Numbered from the stretch's first letter, positions 1-6,847 are shown. The stretch: 13,474 bases of DNA from Lutibacter sp. (GCA_003516285.1 DPCK01000092.1:29162-42635); one strand, 5' to 3'. Program-made: numbers and translations. Notes: generated by a model from the letters alone, not told the origin.

Positions 1-501
1 CGTGTTTCAATTTTACAAAATAAATTGTACAGAGACGGGGTAGAAATGCCATTTGAAATTGTAGAATATATCGCAAAAAACATAAAATCAAATGTCAGGG
101 AATTGGAAGGCGTTTTAATTTCTTTAATCGCACAAGCATCATTTAACCGAAAGGAATTTACCTTAGCTTTAACAAAACAAATTGTCGATAAATTTGTTAA
201 AAACACCAAACGCGAAGTTTCCATTGAGTATATTCAAAAAATTGTATCAAACTATTTTGAATTGGATGTGGCCACTTTGCAATCAAAAACACGCAAGCGT
301 CACATCGTTCAAGCACGACAATTGGCGATGTATTTTGCAAAGAGAATGACAAAAGCTTCATTGGCCAGCATTGGTTCCCAAATAGGGAAAAGAGATCACG
401 CCACCGTTCTTCATGCTTGTAAAACTGTTGACAACTTAACAGAAACCGACAAGCAATTTAGAAAGTATGTGGATGATATTACCAAAAAACTTACTTTTTA
501 A
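1..501 (+). CDS. dnaA: Chromosomal replication initiator DnaA, C-terminal part (5' end outside window)
   Basis: The frame is open from base 1 and gives 166 residues ending at TAA. The N-terminal and most of the AAA+ domain lie upstream of the window. Seen: an AAA+ lid-like stretch with the family motif IAKNIKSNVRELEGVL (from about base 70), then domain IV, the duplex DnaA-box binding domain, with the signature IGKRDHATVLHACKTV (bases 379-432). DnaA binds origin boxes, oligomerises and opens oriC. The gene is followed after 9 bp by a phosphatase gene on the same strand, so the three plus-strand genes probably share a transcript. No origin or DnaA-box cluster is visible here; any oriC beside dnaA would lie outside the left edge. 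Family identity is certain from the domain IV signature. Confidence 0.97.
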   Translation, partial: RVSILQNKLYRDGVEMPFEIVEYIAKNIKSNVRELEGVLISLIAQASFNRKEFTLALTKQIVDKFVKNTKREVSIEYIQKIVSNYFELDVATLQSKTRKRHIVQARQLAMYFAKRMTKASLASIGSQIGKRDHATVLHACKTVDNLTETDKQFRKYVDDITKKLTF

Positions 502-510
502 AGTGCTGAA

Positions 511-972
511 ATGACTAAAATATTGATGGTCTGTCTCGGAAATATATGCCGATCGCCTTTGGCAGAAGGAATTTTAAAATCCAAACTTTTTAGGGCAAAC
601 GTTGTTATCGATTCTGCCGGAACGGGTGCTTATCATATTGGTGAAAAACCGGACAATCGTTCCATAGCCATCGCAAAAATAAACGGAATTGACATTAGCG
701 ATCAGCGAGCCAGAAAATTCTTGGTGGAAGATTTTGATGAATTTGACCTCATTTATGTGATGGACAATGAAAATTATCGAGATGTCACTGCAATGGCAAG
801 AAATATAAATGACAAAGCCAAGGTGAAAATGATTTTAAATGAAGTGTTTCCCAAAGACAATTTAGATGTTCCTGATCCTTATTTAGGAGGAGATTACGGA
901 TTTAAAAATGTGTTTAAAATGCTGGATGAAGCTTGTGAAATCATTGCCAAAAAAATAAATCCAAATGGATAA
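511..972 (+). CDS. Low-molecular-weight protein tyrosine phosphatase
   Basis: The 153-residue protein is full length for the LMW-PTP family (about 150-160). The phosphate-binding loop CLGNICRS starts at residue 8: Cys8 would be the nucleophile and Arg14 binds phosphate (C-X5-R-S). The general-acid loop PDPY places Asp122 where the family has its catalytic Asp. No signal peptide is present, so it is cytoplasmic. Relatives dephosphorylate tyrosine (sometimes arginine) residues on proteins and often counter tyrosine kinases of polysaccharide export, but no kinase or capsule gene is nearby and the substrate is unknown. The gene starts 9 bp after dnaA. Its stop overlaps the next gene's start by 8 bp (ATGGATAA), which implies translational coupling with the methyltransferase. 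Confidence 0.95.
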   Translation: MTKILMVCLGNICRSPLAEGILKSKLFRANVVIDSAGTGAYHIGEKPDNRSIAIAKINGIDISDQRARKFLVEDFDEFDLIYVMDNENYRDVTAMARNINDKAKVKMILNEVFPKDNLDVPDPYLGGDYGFKNVFKMLDEACEIIAKKINPNG

Positions 973-1681
973 TAAAAAGGGGGGGTTATACTTAATTCCT
1001 ACAACTTTAGGCGACAATGAACCGATGGAAGTACTGCCGGTTTTGGTGAAAGAAATCATAGAAAAACTCGATTATTTTATTGTTGAAAACGAAAAAACTG
1101 CCCGTAAATTTATCAAACGTATTGCTCCCGAAAAATCACAGCCTTCATTGACCCTTTTTAGTTTGGACAAATATGCCGATAAACTGGAAGTCAGCACCTA
1201 TTTAGACATTTGTGAGAAAGGAGTTTCAGTTGGATTGCTGTCAGAAGCCGGTGTCCCTGCCATTGCCGATCCGGGTGCTGAGATGGTTAAATTGGCGCAT
1301 CAAAAAAACATCAGGGTAATTCCTTTGGTTGGTCCGTCTTCCATCATTTTAGCGATGATGGCCTCAGGTTTTAACGGTCAGAATTTTGCCTTTAACGGTT
1401 ATTTGCCCATTGACGCTTCAGAAAGAAAAGAAGCCATTAAAGGATTGGAAAAATTATCGAAAGACAAAAATCAGTCACAAATTTTTATAGAAACACCATA
1501 TAGAAATGAAAAATTATTTGTCGATTTAAAAAGCACTTTAAATCCATCAACAAAATTATGTGTGGCCTGTGATATTACTTTACCTGGTGAATACATAAAA
1601 ACCTTGGAAATCAAAGATTGGAAAAATGAACATCCTGATTTGCAGAAAAGACCTGCCATTTTTATAATTCATAAAGAATAA
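965..1681 (+). CDS. RsmI-like SAM-dependent methyltransferase (tetrapyrrole methylase fold)
   Basis: The 238-residue protein shows tetrapyrrole-methylase-fold motifs: LYLIPTTLGD near the N-terminus (residues 8-17), the SAM-site motif SEAGVPAIADPG (93-104) and LVGPSS (121-126), followed by a GYLP segment (145-148). These are hallmarks of RsmI, which 2'-O-methylates C1402 of 16S rRNA. However, the N-terminal motif differs from the usual VATPIGNLxD, and GYLP replaces the usual GFLP. It may therefore be the shorter RsmI paralogue common in Bacteroidota, whose substrate I do not know; I give no gene symbol. It is cytoplasmic. The start ATG overlaps the upstream phosphatase stop. Codons 5-7 contain a run of seven G, unusual in this AT-rich DNA. 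The gene ends at a strong terminator. Confidence 0.88.
   Translation: MDNKKGGLYLIPTTLGDNEPMEVLPVLVKEIIEKLDYFIVENEKTARKFIKRIAPEKSQPSLTLFSLDKYADKLEVSTYLDICEKGVSVGLLSEAGVPAIADPGAEMVKLAHQKNIRVIPLVGPSSIILAMMASGFNGQNFAFNGYLPIDASERKEAIKGLEKLSKDKNQSQIFIETPYRNEKLFVDLKSTLNPSTKLCVACDITLPGEYIKTLEIKDWKNEHPDLQKRPAIFIIHKE
979..985 (+). repeat. G7 homopolymer inside the methyltransferase start region
   Basis: Seven consecutive G follow five A, spanning codons 5 to 7 of the RsmI-like gene. Gain or loss of one G would frameshift the protein almost at its start. It is the only G run of this length I noticed in the window. It could be a slippage site, a sequencing error hot spot, or just Lys-Gly-Gly codons. Confidence 0.6.
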
Positions 1682-1715
1682 AAAAAGCCCTGAATAATAC
1701 TATTCAGGGCTTTTT
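1681..1715. terminator. Bidirectional intrinsic terminator between convergent genes
   Basis: A perfect 11-bp stem (AGCCCTGAATA at 1686-1696 with TATTCAGGGCT at 1701-1711) encloses the 4-nt loop ATAC. It is flanked by A residues on the left and T residues on the right, so it works on both strands. It closes the dnaA-phosphatase-methyltransferase transcript and the opposing lysozyme-fold gene. Confidence 0.95.
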
Positions 1716-1734
1716 AATCTATAAAATATATTGT

Positions 1735-2358
1735 TTATAATACTTTAGGGTTTTTATTTGCCTCAATGATTGAAGTGTCATAGCCTCCAAATTTTTTTAG
1801 GTAGTGTTGCATTGATGAGCCAAAAGCATCGGTAAATCGATATTTGCCATTGGTTCTTAAATATTCTTTGATGTTTCCTGTACCTGCCAAATGTGCGGCG
1901 GCCAAGATGCCAGATTCTGTAATTTCGATGCCATTGATCCTTTTTCCAACCTTTTTTTCTATTTCTTTTCTCAAAACCCATTTGTTTAAGGAACACAATG
2001 CCATAAATGCATCTTCCTGTAATTCCGGATTTTCCAAGAAATGTTCCATATCGTGAATGTTAAATCTTTTCAAGGTTGATGCGCCAAATTGATATTTACC
2101 TAAATATCCAAAAGAACTCACAATGTCATATCTTCCTCCAGATTCTCTGAAAGCCAATGCTTCTTTAAATCCATTGAATGATTTGCCAACAAATGGAATA
2201 TTGCTTTTTATGATTGGGGAAACCTCTTTTTCTGTAGGAACCAACGCTATTTCGGTGGTGGAATTAATGGTACTGCTTACGACTTTTTTATCCTTTGTAA
2301 AACTTGAAATAAAAATCCCTATGGTCAGTAAAATGGTAAAAAATATTGTTTTTTTCAT
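1735..2358 (-). CDS. Secreted lysozyme-fold protein, probable peptidoglycan hydrolase/transglycosylase
   Basis: The 207-residue protein has an N-terminal Lys-Lys followed by a hydrophobic stretch (about residues 3-20), so it is probably exported. There is no lipobox cysteine. After a Ser/Thr-rich linker, the core holds ALAFRESGGRYD (residues 67-78), GYLGKYQFG (84-92) and AAAHLAGTG (153-161). An ESGG-type Glu followed by a GxYQF block and an A-A-H-x-x-G block is the arrangement of the lysozyme/SLT fold, with Glu72 as candidate catalytic acid. Homologues in flavobacteria are, as I recall, often labelled 'peptidoglycan-binding protein LysM', but I see no LysM domain here. Its place beside mltG and dapF fits a cell-wall role. 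It has its own -7 box and ends at the shared bidirectional terminator. Enzyme activity is inferred, not shown. Confidence 0.8.
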   Translation of the reverse strand: MKKTIFFTILLTIGIFISSFTKDKKVVSSTINSTTEIALVPTEKEVSPIIKSNIPFVGKSFNGFKEALAFRESGGRYDIVSSFGYLGKYQFGASTLKRFNIHDMEHFLENPELQEDAFMALCSLNKWVLRKEIEKKVGKRINGIEITESGILAAAHLAGTGNIKEYLRTNGKYRFTDAFGSSMQHYLKKFGGYDTSIIEANKNPKVL

Positions 2359-2394
2359 AATTTAATGGTGTTTGGCCTATTAAATTTTCAGATG

Positions 2395-2402
2395 CAAATG
2401 TA
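2395..2402 (-). promoter_or_regulatory. Bacteroidota -7 box for the lysozyme-fold gene
   Basis: Read on the minus strand this is TACATTTG, an exact match to TAnnTTTG. It would start transcription near 2389, giving a leader of about 30 nt. No convincing TTG -33 element is seen at the usual spacing. Confidence 0.55.
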
Positions 2403-2563
2403 CAACATATTTATTAAACAGCAGAAAAATCGCAAAATAGGCTTTTCTTTTAATAAAAATTTAACAAAAATTACTATTTGTTGCATTAAAATTAAAAAAA
2501 TAAAACGCTGCTAAAAGCTTGGTATAACTGGCCAAACCAATCTATTGGGAAATTATTATGAGG

Positions 2564-3598
2564 CTATCGGTTAACCCCTTGTTTATTTAACCATTTTTGG
2601 TACTTGGCGGCATTTTTATTATGGTCGTCCAACGTTGTTGCAAACTCGTGGGTTCCAAAAGTTGTAACGCTGGCGCACATATAATAATAGTCGTGATTGG
2701 CCGGATTTAGAACCGCCTCAATGGAAGAAATATCGGGCATTGAAATTGGGCCCGGAGGCAATCCTGTATTTTTATAGGTATTATAAGGTGAGTCAATTTG
2801 TAAATCTTTCGAAAATACACGTTTAATGACCATATCATTGCCCAATTTAGCTTTTAACGCAAAAATAATGGTTGGATCGGCTTGCAATGGCCAATCACTA
2901 GCCAATCTGTTCAAGTACAATTTGGCGACAATGGGTCTTTCATTTACCGTTGCGGTCTCTTTTTGGACAATTGAAGCGAGCGTTATGACCTCATTTTTGG
3001 TTAAATTTAATTTTTTTGCCTTTTCCAGCCTTGTTGCATCCCAAAATTTGTTGTGTTCATTCAACATTTTAGCCGTAAAATCTTCTGCAGTTGTATTCCA
3101 GTAAAATTCATAAGAGTTCGGTATGAACATTCCGAGGGCTGTGGCTGGCGTAAATCCGGCTTCATGAATAAAAACAGTGTCGTTAAAAGCTTTTAGCAAT
3201 GAAATTGAATCCGCTTCAATTTGTTGGGAAATTCTTCCGGCAAGTTTCTCAAAAGTGTCTTGGTTGTTGAAAGATAGGTTTACCATCGTTTGATTGCCGC
3301 TTCTAAGCATTTTGACCAATTCAAAATTACTCATTCCTTTAGATATTTTATATTTCCCTGGTTTAACGGCTTCGGGATAATTTAATTTTTCAGCTACCAA
3401 CACAAAAGGTTTTACGCGTTTTAAAAACGGACGAATTAAGTTTTCAACTTCATCAAAATTACTGCCTGTGGGAATGTATAAATAGCCTTCTTCAACGGTG
3501 TTTCCCTTAAATATTTTACTGTAAAGGCTTATGCCCAATACGCTGCCAAGAACCAGCAATAAACCAAGAATGAGCAGAAAAAGTTTTTTAGAATTCAT
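2564..3598 (-). CDS. mltG: Endolytic murein transglycosylase MltG (YceG family)
   Basis: The 344-residue protein is full length for the family. Residues about 4-27 form one N-terminal membrane anchor, so the rest is periplasmic. A LysM-like region follows (about 38-105). The YceG catalytic core contains ITLASIVQKET with Glu214 as the expected catalytic residue, then ERPIVAKLYLNRL (220-232), LQADPTIIFAL (238-248) and SPYNTYKNTGLPPGPISMP (270-288). All are strong MltG signatures. MltG cuts nascent glycan strands near the membrane and so helps set strand length. The gene is last in the dapF-GNAT-mltG operon and its start overlaps the acetyltransferase stop by 11 bp, so its translation is likely coupled. 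No clear terminator lies in the 205 bp before the next minus-strand gene. Confidence 0.96.
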   Translation of the reverse strand: MNSKKLFLLILGLLLVLGSVLGISLYSKIFKGNTVEEGYLYIPTGSNFDEVENLIRPFLKRVKPFVLVAEKLNYPEAVKPGKYKISKGMSNFELVKMLRSGNQTMVNLSFNNQDTFEKLAGRISQQIEADSISLLKAFNDTVFIHEAGFTPATALGMFIPNSYEFYWNTTAEDFTAKMLNEHNKFWDATRLEKAKKLNLTKNEVITLASIVQKETATVNERPIVAKLYLNRLASDWPLQADPTIIFALKAKLGNDMVIKRVFSKDLQIDSPYNTYKNTGLPPGPISMPDISSIEAVLNPANHDYYYMCASVTTFGTHEFATTLDDHNKNAAKYQKWLNKQGVNR

Positions 3599-4121
3599 TT
3601 GGGGTTTTAATTAATTGGTATAAAATTTCATCTTTATAGGAATTATCGGCAAAAATCCAGTCTTTTTTAATTCCGACTTTTTCAAAATTAAATTTCTCGA
3701 AAAGTGCGATACTTTTTTTGTTATCGGCCGTAATATTTGCAAAAATTTGGTGAACGTTTAAATACATAAATGCATAATCAATGATCATTTCCAAGGCTTC
3801 TGAACCATAACCTTTGCCCTGATTTTCAGGAAGGATTAACATTCCGACACCAACCCTGTTGTGTTGCGGATTAAAATCGAACAAATCAATCATTCCCACA
3901 GGAATATTTTGCGTATCGCAAATTACGAAGCGGTATTGTTTTGCTTCGTAAATATCCTGATGTGCATTTTCAATATATTTTTGGAGGGTAAATTTTGAAT
4001 ATGGTATTTGTGTGCCGCTAATTTCCCAAAAGGATTCGTCATTTTCCGATGAAAACAAAAAATCAAGATCTTCAGGTTCTAGCGCGCGCAGGTTGCTGTT
4101 TTTGCTGTGTAAAGTTGCCAT
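3588..4121 (-). CDS. GNAT-family N-acetyltransferase
   Basis: The 177-residue protein has the GNAT fold. The acetyl-CoA pyrophosphate loop is QGKGYG (residues 101-106), followed by the helix GSEALEMIIDYAF and the typical 'xDNKKSIALFEKFNF' segment (133-146) near the C-terminus. The sequence resembles the RimJ/RimL and SpeG-like branch (LNVHQIFANITADN), so the substrate could be a protein N-terminus, a polyamine or another small amine. It cannot be told from the sequence. It is cytoplasmic. It sits between dapF and mltG: its ATG overlaps the dapF stop by one base (TAATG) and its stop overlaps mltG by 11 bp. This tight packing suggests coordinated expression with cell-wall genes but does not prove a cell-wall function. 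Confidence 0.92.
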   Translation of the reverse strand: MATLHSKNSNLRALEPEDLDFLFSSENDESFWEISGTQIPYSKFTLQKYIENAHQDIYEAKQYRFVICDTQNIPVGMIDLFDFNPQHNRVGVGMLILPENQGKGYGSEALEMIIDYAFMYLNVHQIFANITADNKKSIALFEKFNFEKVGIKKDWIFADNSYKDEILYQLIKTPNEF

Positions 4122-4900
4122 TAAACAATGATATTTCCTTCAAATACAAATTGGGCGGGACCTTTTAAAAATACGTTTTTATAACAATCGTCCTCTTTTT
4201 TAAAAGAAACTTCCAAGTTGCCTCCTAAAACTTCAATAAAAATTTTTTCTTCTGCAGTTCTGTTCGTTTTATTGGCCGCAATGGCAACTGCCGTAACGCC
4301 GGTGCCGCAAGCCAATGTTTCATCTTCCACGCCGCGTTCGTAAGTTCTTACTTTAAACGAATCCCCAGAAATTTGTTCCACAAAATTAACGTTCGTTCCC
4401 TCTTCAAAATAAGGAGCGCCATACCTGATTTTTGATCCCAATTTCGCGACATTTAAAGTCGCAATAGCATTGCAAAATTTCACGTGGTGCGGTGAGCCGG
4501 TATTTAAAAAAGTATGGGTATCGTATATTTCAATATTTTCAATATCAGCCATTTGCAGATTTATCAAATCATTTTCAATCTTGGCGTAATGCAATCCGTC
4601 AGTGGCTTCAAAAGTGGTTTCGTTACCAATAACAGCCATTTTTTTGGCAAAAGCCACAATACATCTGCCGCCATTACCGCACATACTTCCTTCTTTTCCG
4701 TCGGCATTGTAATAAAGCATGGTAAAATCTTGTTTTTCAGAAGATTCCAGTAAAATCAATCCATCAGCACCAATGCCAAACCTTCGGTCACATAAGTTGT
4801 GAATGAGTTCAACATCGCTTTTAGGGAAAAACAACTTTCTGTTATCGACCATAATAAAGTCGTTTCCCGCGCCCTGATATTTGTAAAAATGAATTTCCAT
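4121..4900 (-). CDS. dapF: Diaminopimelate epimerase
   Basis: The 259-residue protein is the usual DapF length. It converts LL- to meso-diaminopimelate for peptidoglycan and lysine synthesis in the cytoplasm. Both active-site cysteines are present: Cys74 in MCGNGGRC (73-80) and Cys198 in ETLACGTG (194-201). The N-terminal YQGAGNDF (8-15), RFGIGADG (40-47), TGSPHHV (134-140) and YERGVEDE (187-194) blocks are also intact, so the enzyme should be active. It is the first gene of an overlapping minus-strand operon with a GNAT enzyme and mltG, and is divergent from htrA. A perfect -7 box lies only 5 bp before its ATG, suggesting a leaderless or near-leaderless transcript. Confidence 0.98.
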   Translation of the reverse strand: MEIHFYKYQGAGNDFIMVDNRKLFFPKSDVELIHNLCDRRFGIGADGLILLESSEKQDFTMLYYNADGKEGSMCGNGGRCIVAFAKKMAVIGNETTFEATDGLHYAKIENDLINLQMADIENIEIYDTHTFLNTGSPHHVKFCNAIATLNVAKLGSKIRYGAPYFEEGTNVNFVEQISGDSFKVRTYERGVEDETLACGTGVTAVAIAANKTNRTAEEKIFIEVLGGNLEVSFKKEDDCYKNVFLKGPAQFVFEGNIIV

Positions 4901-4905
4901 TGTTG

Positions 4906-4913
4906 CAAATGTA
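4906..4913 (-). promoter_or_regulatory. -7 box of the dapF-GNAT-mltG operon, adjacent to the start codon
   Basis: The minus strand reads TACATTTG-CAACA-ATG. The box matches TAnnTTTG exactly, and its usual distance to the transcription start puts that start at or within a few bases of the dapF ATG. No TTG -33 element is clear. Confidence 0.55.
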
Positions 4914-4962
4914 ATAAATTCAGAATGGTTTTATCCATAAAATTTAAGTGAAAAATTGAGGT

Positions 4963-5001
4963 GTTAAAATTAGTTAAAAGAGCGTTAACAAACAGTTAAA
5001 G
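4963..5001 (+). promoter_or_regulatory. Four helically phased GTTAA direct repeats upstream of htrA
   Basis: The heptamers GTTAAAA (4963), GTTAAAA (4973), GTTAACA (4984) and GTTAAAG (4995) repeat at steps of 10, 11 and 11 bp, placing them on one face of the helix. They end 24 bp before the htrA -7 box, in the activator position. Tandem direct repeats with about 11-bp period are typical of OmpR/PhoB-family response regulators. That assignment is inferred. Confidence 0.6.
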
Positions 5002-5025
5002 CCCTTTTTTAAAAGAAGAAATCAT

Positions 5026-5033
5026 TAATTTTG
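5026..5033 (+). promoter_or_regulatory. -7 box of htrA
   Basis: TAATTTTG matches TAnnTTTG exactly and lies 26 bp before the htrA ATG, predicting a leader of about 20 nt. No TTG -33 element is present at normal spacing; the phased GTTAA repeats just upstream may supply activator dependence instead. Confidence 0.6.
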
Positions 5034-5059
5034 TGTTCATAAATTAAATAAATTGAAAG

Positions 5060-6466
5060 ATGAAAAAAATAATAAGTTTGGTGTTGATTTCAGCCTTGGG
5101 AGGCGCAATAACTTTGGGCACATATGTCTTATTTTTTGACAAGCCACAGATTCAAATTGAAAAAAAGGCTGATTCTTTGTTAAATACCATACCCGCAAAT
5201 TATAGCAACGCGCTATATGCTTCCGCAGAAAACACTGATTTTACAGTTGCTGCAGAAAAAACGTTGAATGCTGTGGTGCACGTTAAAAACACGATGTACA
5301 AAACGGTTAAAGATCCTTTTGCTGAGTATTTTTACGGCGAAGGTTACGGAACAAGACAATATTCACAAATTGGAACCGGAAGTGGCGTTATAATATCTGC
5401 GGATGGCTATATTGTCACAAACAATCATGTGATTAAAAATGCAACGGATATTGAAGTCACTTTAAACAATAAGAAGATTTACAAAGCCAAATTGATTGGT
5501 GCCGACCCAACCAATGATATCGCATTGCTAAAAATTGATACAAAAGATATGTCGTATATCACACTTGGCGACTCCGACAATGTTAAAGTTGGCGAATGGG
5601 TTTTGGCAGTTGGAAATCCCTACAATTTAACGTCTACCGTCACCGCGGGCATTATTAGCGCCAAAGGACGGGATTTGGATGGTACAAACAATATCGATTC
5701 ATTTTTGCAAACTGATGCAGCCGTAAACGCAGGTAACAGCGGTGGCGCTTTGGTGAATATTCACGGAGAATTGATAGGCATTAATACCGCTATTTCTTCC
5801 ATGACCGGTTCATTTATTGGTTATTCTTTTGCCATTCCTTCCAACATTATCAAAAAAGTGATTGAGGATTTGATGGAATTCGGGAATGTGCAAAAGGCTA
5901 TTTTGGGCATAAATGGTGTTGAGTTGGACAATGAGTTGGCCGATAAATTAAACATTGAAAACACGAGCGGATTTTATATTTCCAACGTCATTGATAAATC
6001 AGGCGCACAAAAAGCCGGATTGAAAGCCAACGATGTTGTTGTGAAATTAGACAATGTGAAAATAGCAACTTTTGCCGATTTAAATGGGTACATCAGCACA
6101 AAAAGACCTAATGATGTAGTTAATGTGTCTTATTTGAGAAACGGTAAAATGTTTCAGGCAAATGTAACTTTAATAAAATATGAAACAACCAAAGTTACCG
6201 CATTGGGCTTGGGCTTAGAAAATTTAAATACAGCCGAATTAAAGAAACTTAACATAACCAACGGCGTAAGAATTACTGAAATCACCAATAAGGAATTGGC
6301 CAGTTATGGCGTTAAAAAGGGTTATGTCATTACTTCAATTGATGACAATAAAGTGTATACCATTGAAGATGTAAACAATATGATTGCCAATAAATCGAGC
6401 GGAGAAGTGATGCGCATAGAAATGCGCAATTTAAAAGGTGAACAGGAACGCTATATATTTAGGTAG
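5060..6466 (+). CDS. htrA: HtrA/Deg-family periplasmic serine protease with two PDZ domains
   Basis: The 468-residue protein has an N-terminal hydrophobic segment (about residues 4-26) acting as signal or membrane anchor. The trypsin-like domain carries the full triad: His123 (TNNHVI), Asp153 (TNDIALLKI) and Ser227 (GNSGGAL). PDZ1 spans about 278-372 and PDZ2 about 381-468, with the C-terminus RYIFR. Deg proteases assemble into oligomers and degrade or refold damaged envelope proteins; I cannot separate the DegP and DegQ types from the sequence. The PDZ2 domain is somewhat short. The gene is monocistronic by layout, divergent from dapF, with phased direct repeats and a -7 box upstream. The nearest good terminator is about 257 bp after the stop, beyond a repeat element. 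Confidence 0.96.
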   Translation: MKKIISLVLISALGGAITLGTYVLFFDKPQIQIEKKADSLLNTIPANYSNALYASAENTDFTVAAEKTLNAVVHVKNTMYKTVKDPFAEYFYGEGYGTRQYSQIGTGSGVIISADGYIVTNNHVIKNATDIEVTLNNKKIYKAKLIGADPTNDIALLKIDTKDMSYITLGDSDNVKVGEWVLAVGNPYNLTSTVTAGIISAKGRDLDGTNNIDSFLQTDAAVNAGNSGGALVNIHGELIGINTAISSMTGSFIGYSFAIPSNIIKKVIEDLMEFGNVQKAILGINGVELDNELADKLNIENTSGFYISNVIDKSGAQKAGLKANDVVVKLDNVKIATFADLNGYISTKRPNDVVNVSYLRNGKMFQANVTLIKYETTKVTALGLGLENLNTAELKKLNITNGVRITEITNKELASYGVKKGYVITSIDDNKVYTIEDVNNMIANKSSGEVMRIEMRNLKGEQERYIFR

Positions 6467-6520
6467 AAAAATCAGAATACCGAAGTTTAAAAAAATAGCT
6501 AACAAATTTATAAATTTTGG

Positions 6521-6625
6521 ACGTTCCCGCCGAAAAGGCGGGCGCGCATTTCATTTCAATCTTTTTTACTTCGCCAAAAGGGCGAAGCAAAAAAGGATTT
6601 CCATTGCAGTCGCTAACGCAGTTTT
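6521..6625. repeat. Hairpin-rich intergenic repeat-like element
   Basis: Two hairpins are clear. CCCGCC (6526-6531) and GGCGGG (6537-6542) enclose GAAAA. CTTCGCC (6569-6575) and GGCGAAG (6581-6587) enclose AAAAG and extend, after one mismatch, through T6 (6562-6567) and A6 (6589-6594). A further stretch TTGCAGTCGCTAACGCAG follows. The block is more GC-rich than its surroundings. It resembles short interspersed elements I associate with flavobacterial intergenic regions, but multi-copy status cannot be shown here. One 14-bp near-copy of the first hairpin lies at 12736-12749. Confidence 0.5.
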
Positions 6626-6722
6626 CAGTCAAATCAAAAAACCATTTAATATTTAAAATGGGCAGGAAAATATAATGGGAGCCGAATGAAAAGGCAATTT
6701 GATAACAATATAAAATACTGAC

Positions 6723-6755
6723 AAAAAAAGATTGCGTAAAGGCAGTCTTTTTTTT
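6723..6755 (+). terminator. Intrinsic terminator downstream of htrA
   Basis: The arms 6723-6735 and 6742-6754 form a 13-bp stem with one G-U wobble around a 6-nt loop (GTAAAG). The outer part is A7/T7 and eight T end the structure. It sits just ahead of the gap promoter and would end transcripts coming from htrA or from anything started in the intergenic region. Confidence 0.75.
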
Positions 6756-6789
6756 GGTTTTAAGCATTAATATTTTATGGATAAATGTG

Positions 6790-6819
6790 TTGCGAAATCG
6801 TTTGAAATGGGTACTTTTG
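6790..6819 (+). promoter_or_regulatory. Promoter of gap (TTG-N19-TACTTTTG)
   Basis: TTG at 6790-6792 and TACTTTTG at 6812-6819 are separated by 19 bp, matching the Bacteroidota housekeeping promoter TTG-N17-23-TAnnTTTG. The predicted start is near 6825, giving a leader of about 22 nt before the gap ATG. Confidence 0.75.
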
Positions 6820-6847
6820 CTGAAAATTTAAACAAAACAATTTTAAT

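Larger units (their letters stand above)
6467..6847. other. 381-bp gene-free region between htrA and gap
   Basis: From left to right it holds an AT-rich stretch, a GC-richer hairpin repeat element (6521-6625), about 95 bp of featureless AT-rich DNA, an intrinsic terminator (6723-6755) and the gap promoter (6790-6819). Open frames crossing it on both strands run through palindromes and show no protein family, so I call no gene. Confidence 0.75.

Noticed and set aside
2519..2540. TTGGT...ACCAA hairpin as terminator of the mltG operon
   Set aside because: Only 5 bp of stem with a 12-nt loop and a poor T tract; too weak to call.
4931..4939. TTATCCATA, one base off the DnaA box TTATCCACA
   Set aside because: Single imperfect copy in AT-rich promoter DNA between dapF and htrA, with no cluster or unwinding element.
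6562..6594. Stem-loop after htrA as an intrinsic terminator
   Set aside because: The T run precedes and the A run follows the stem on both strands, opposite to terminator order; the structure at 6723-6755 is the real candidate.
6438..6656. 72-codon open frame on the plus strand overlapping the htrA 3' end
   Set aside because: Out of frame with htrA, composed of repeat-derived basic residues, with no family motif; judged a shadow.
6459..6767. 102-codon open frame on the minus strand in the htrA-gap gap
   Set aside because: It runs through the hairpin repeat and the terminator, shows no domain and has no promoter. Similar frames arise on both strands of palindromic repeats.
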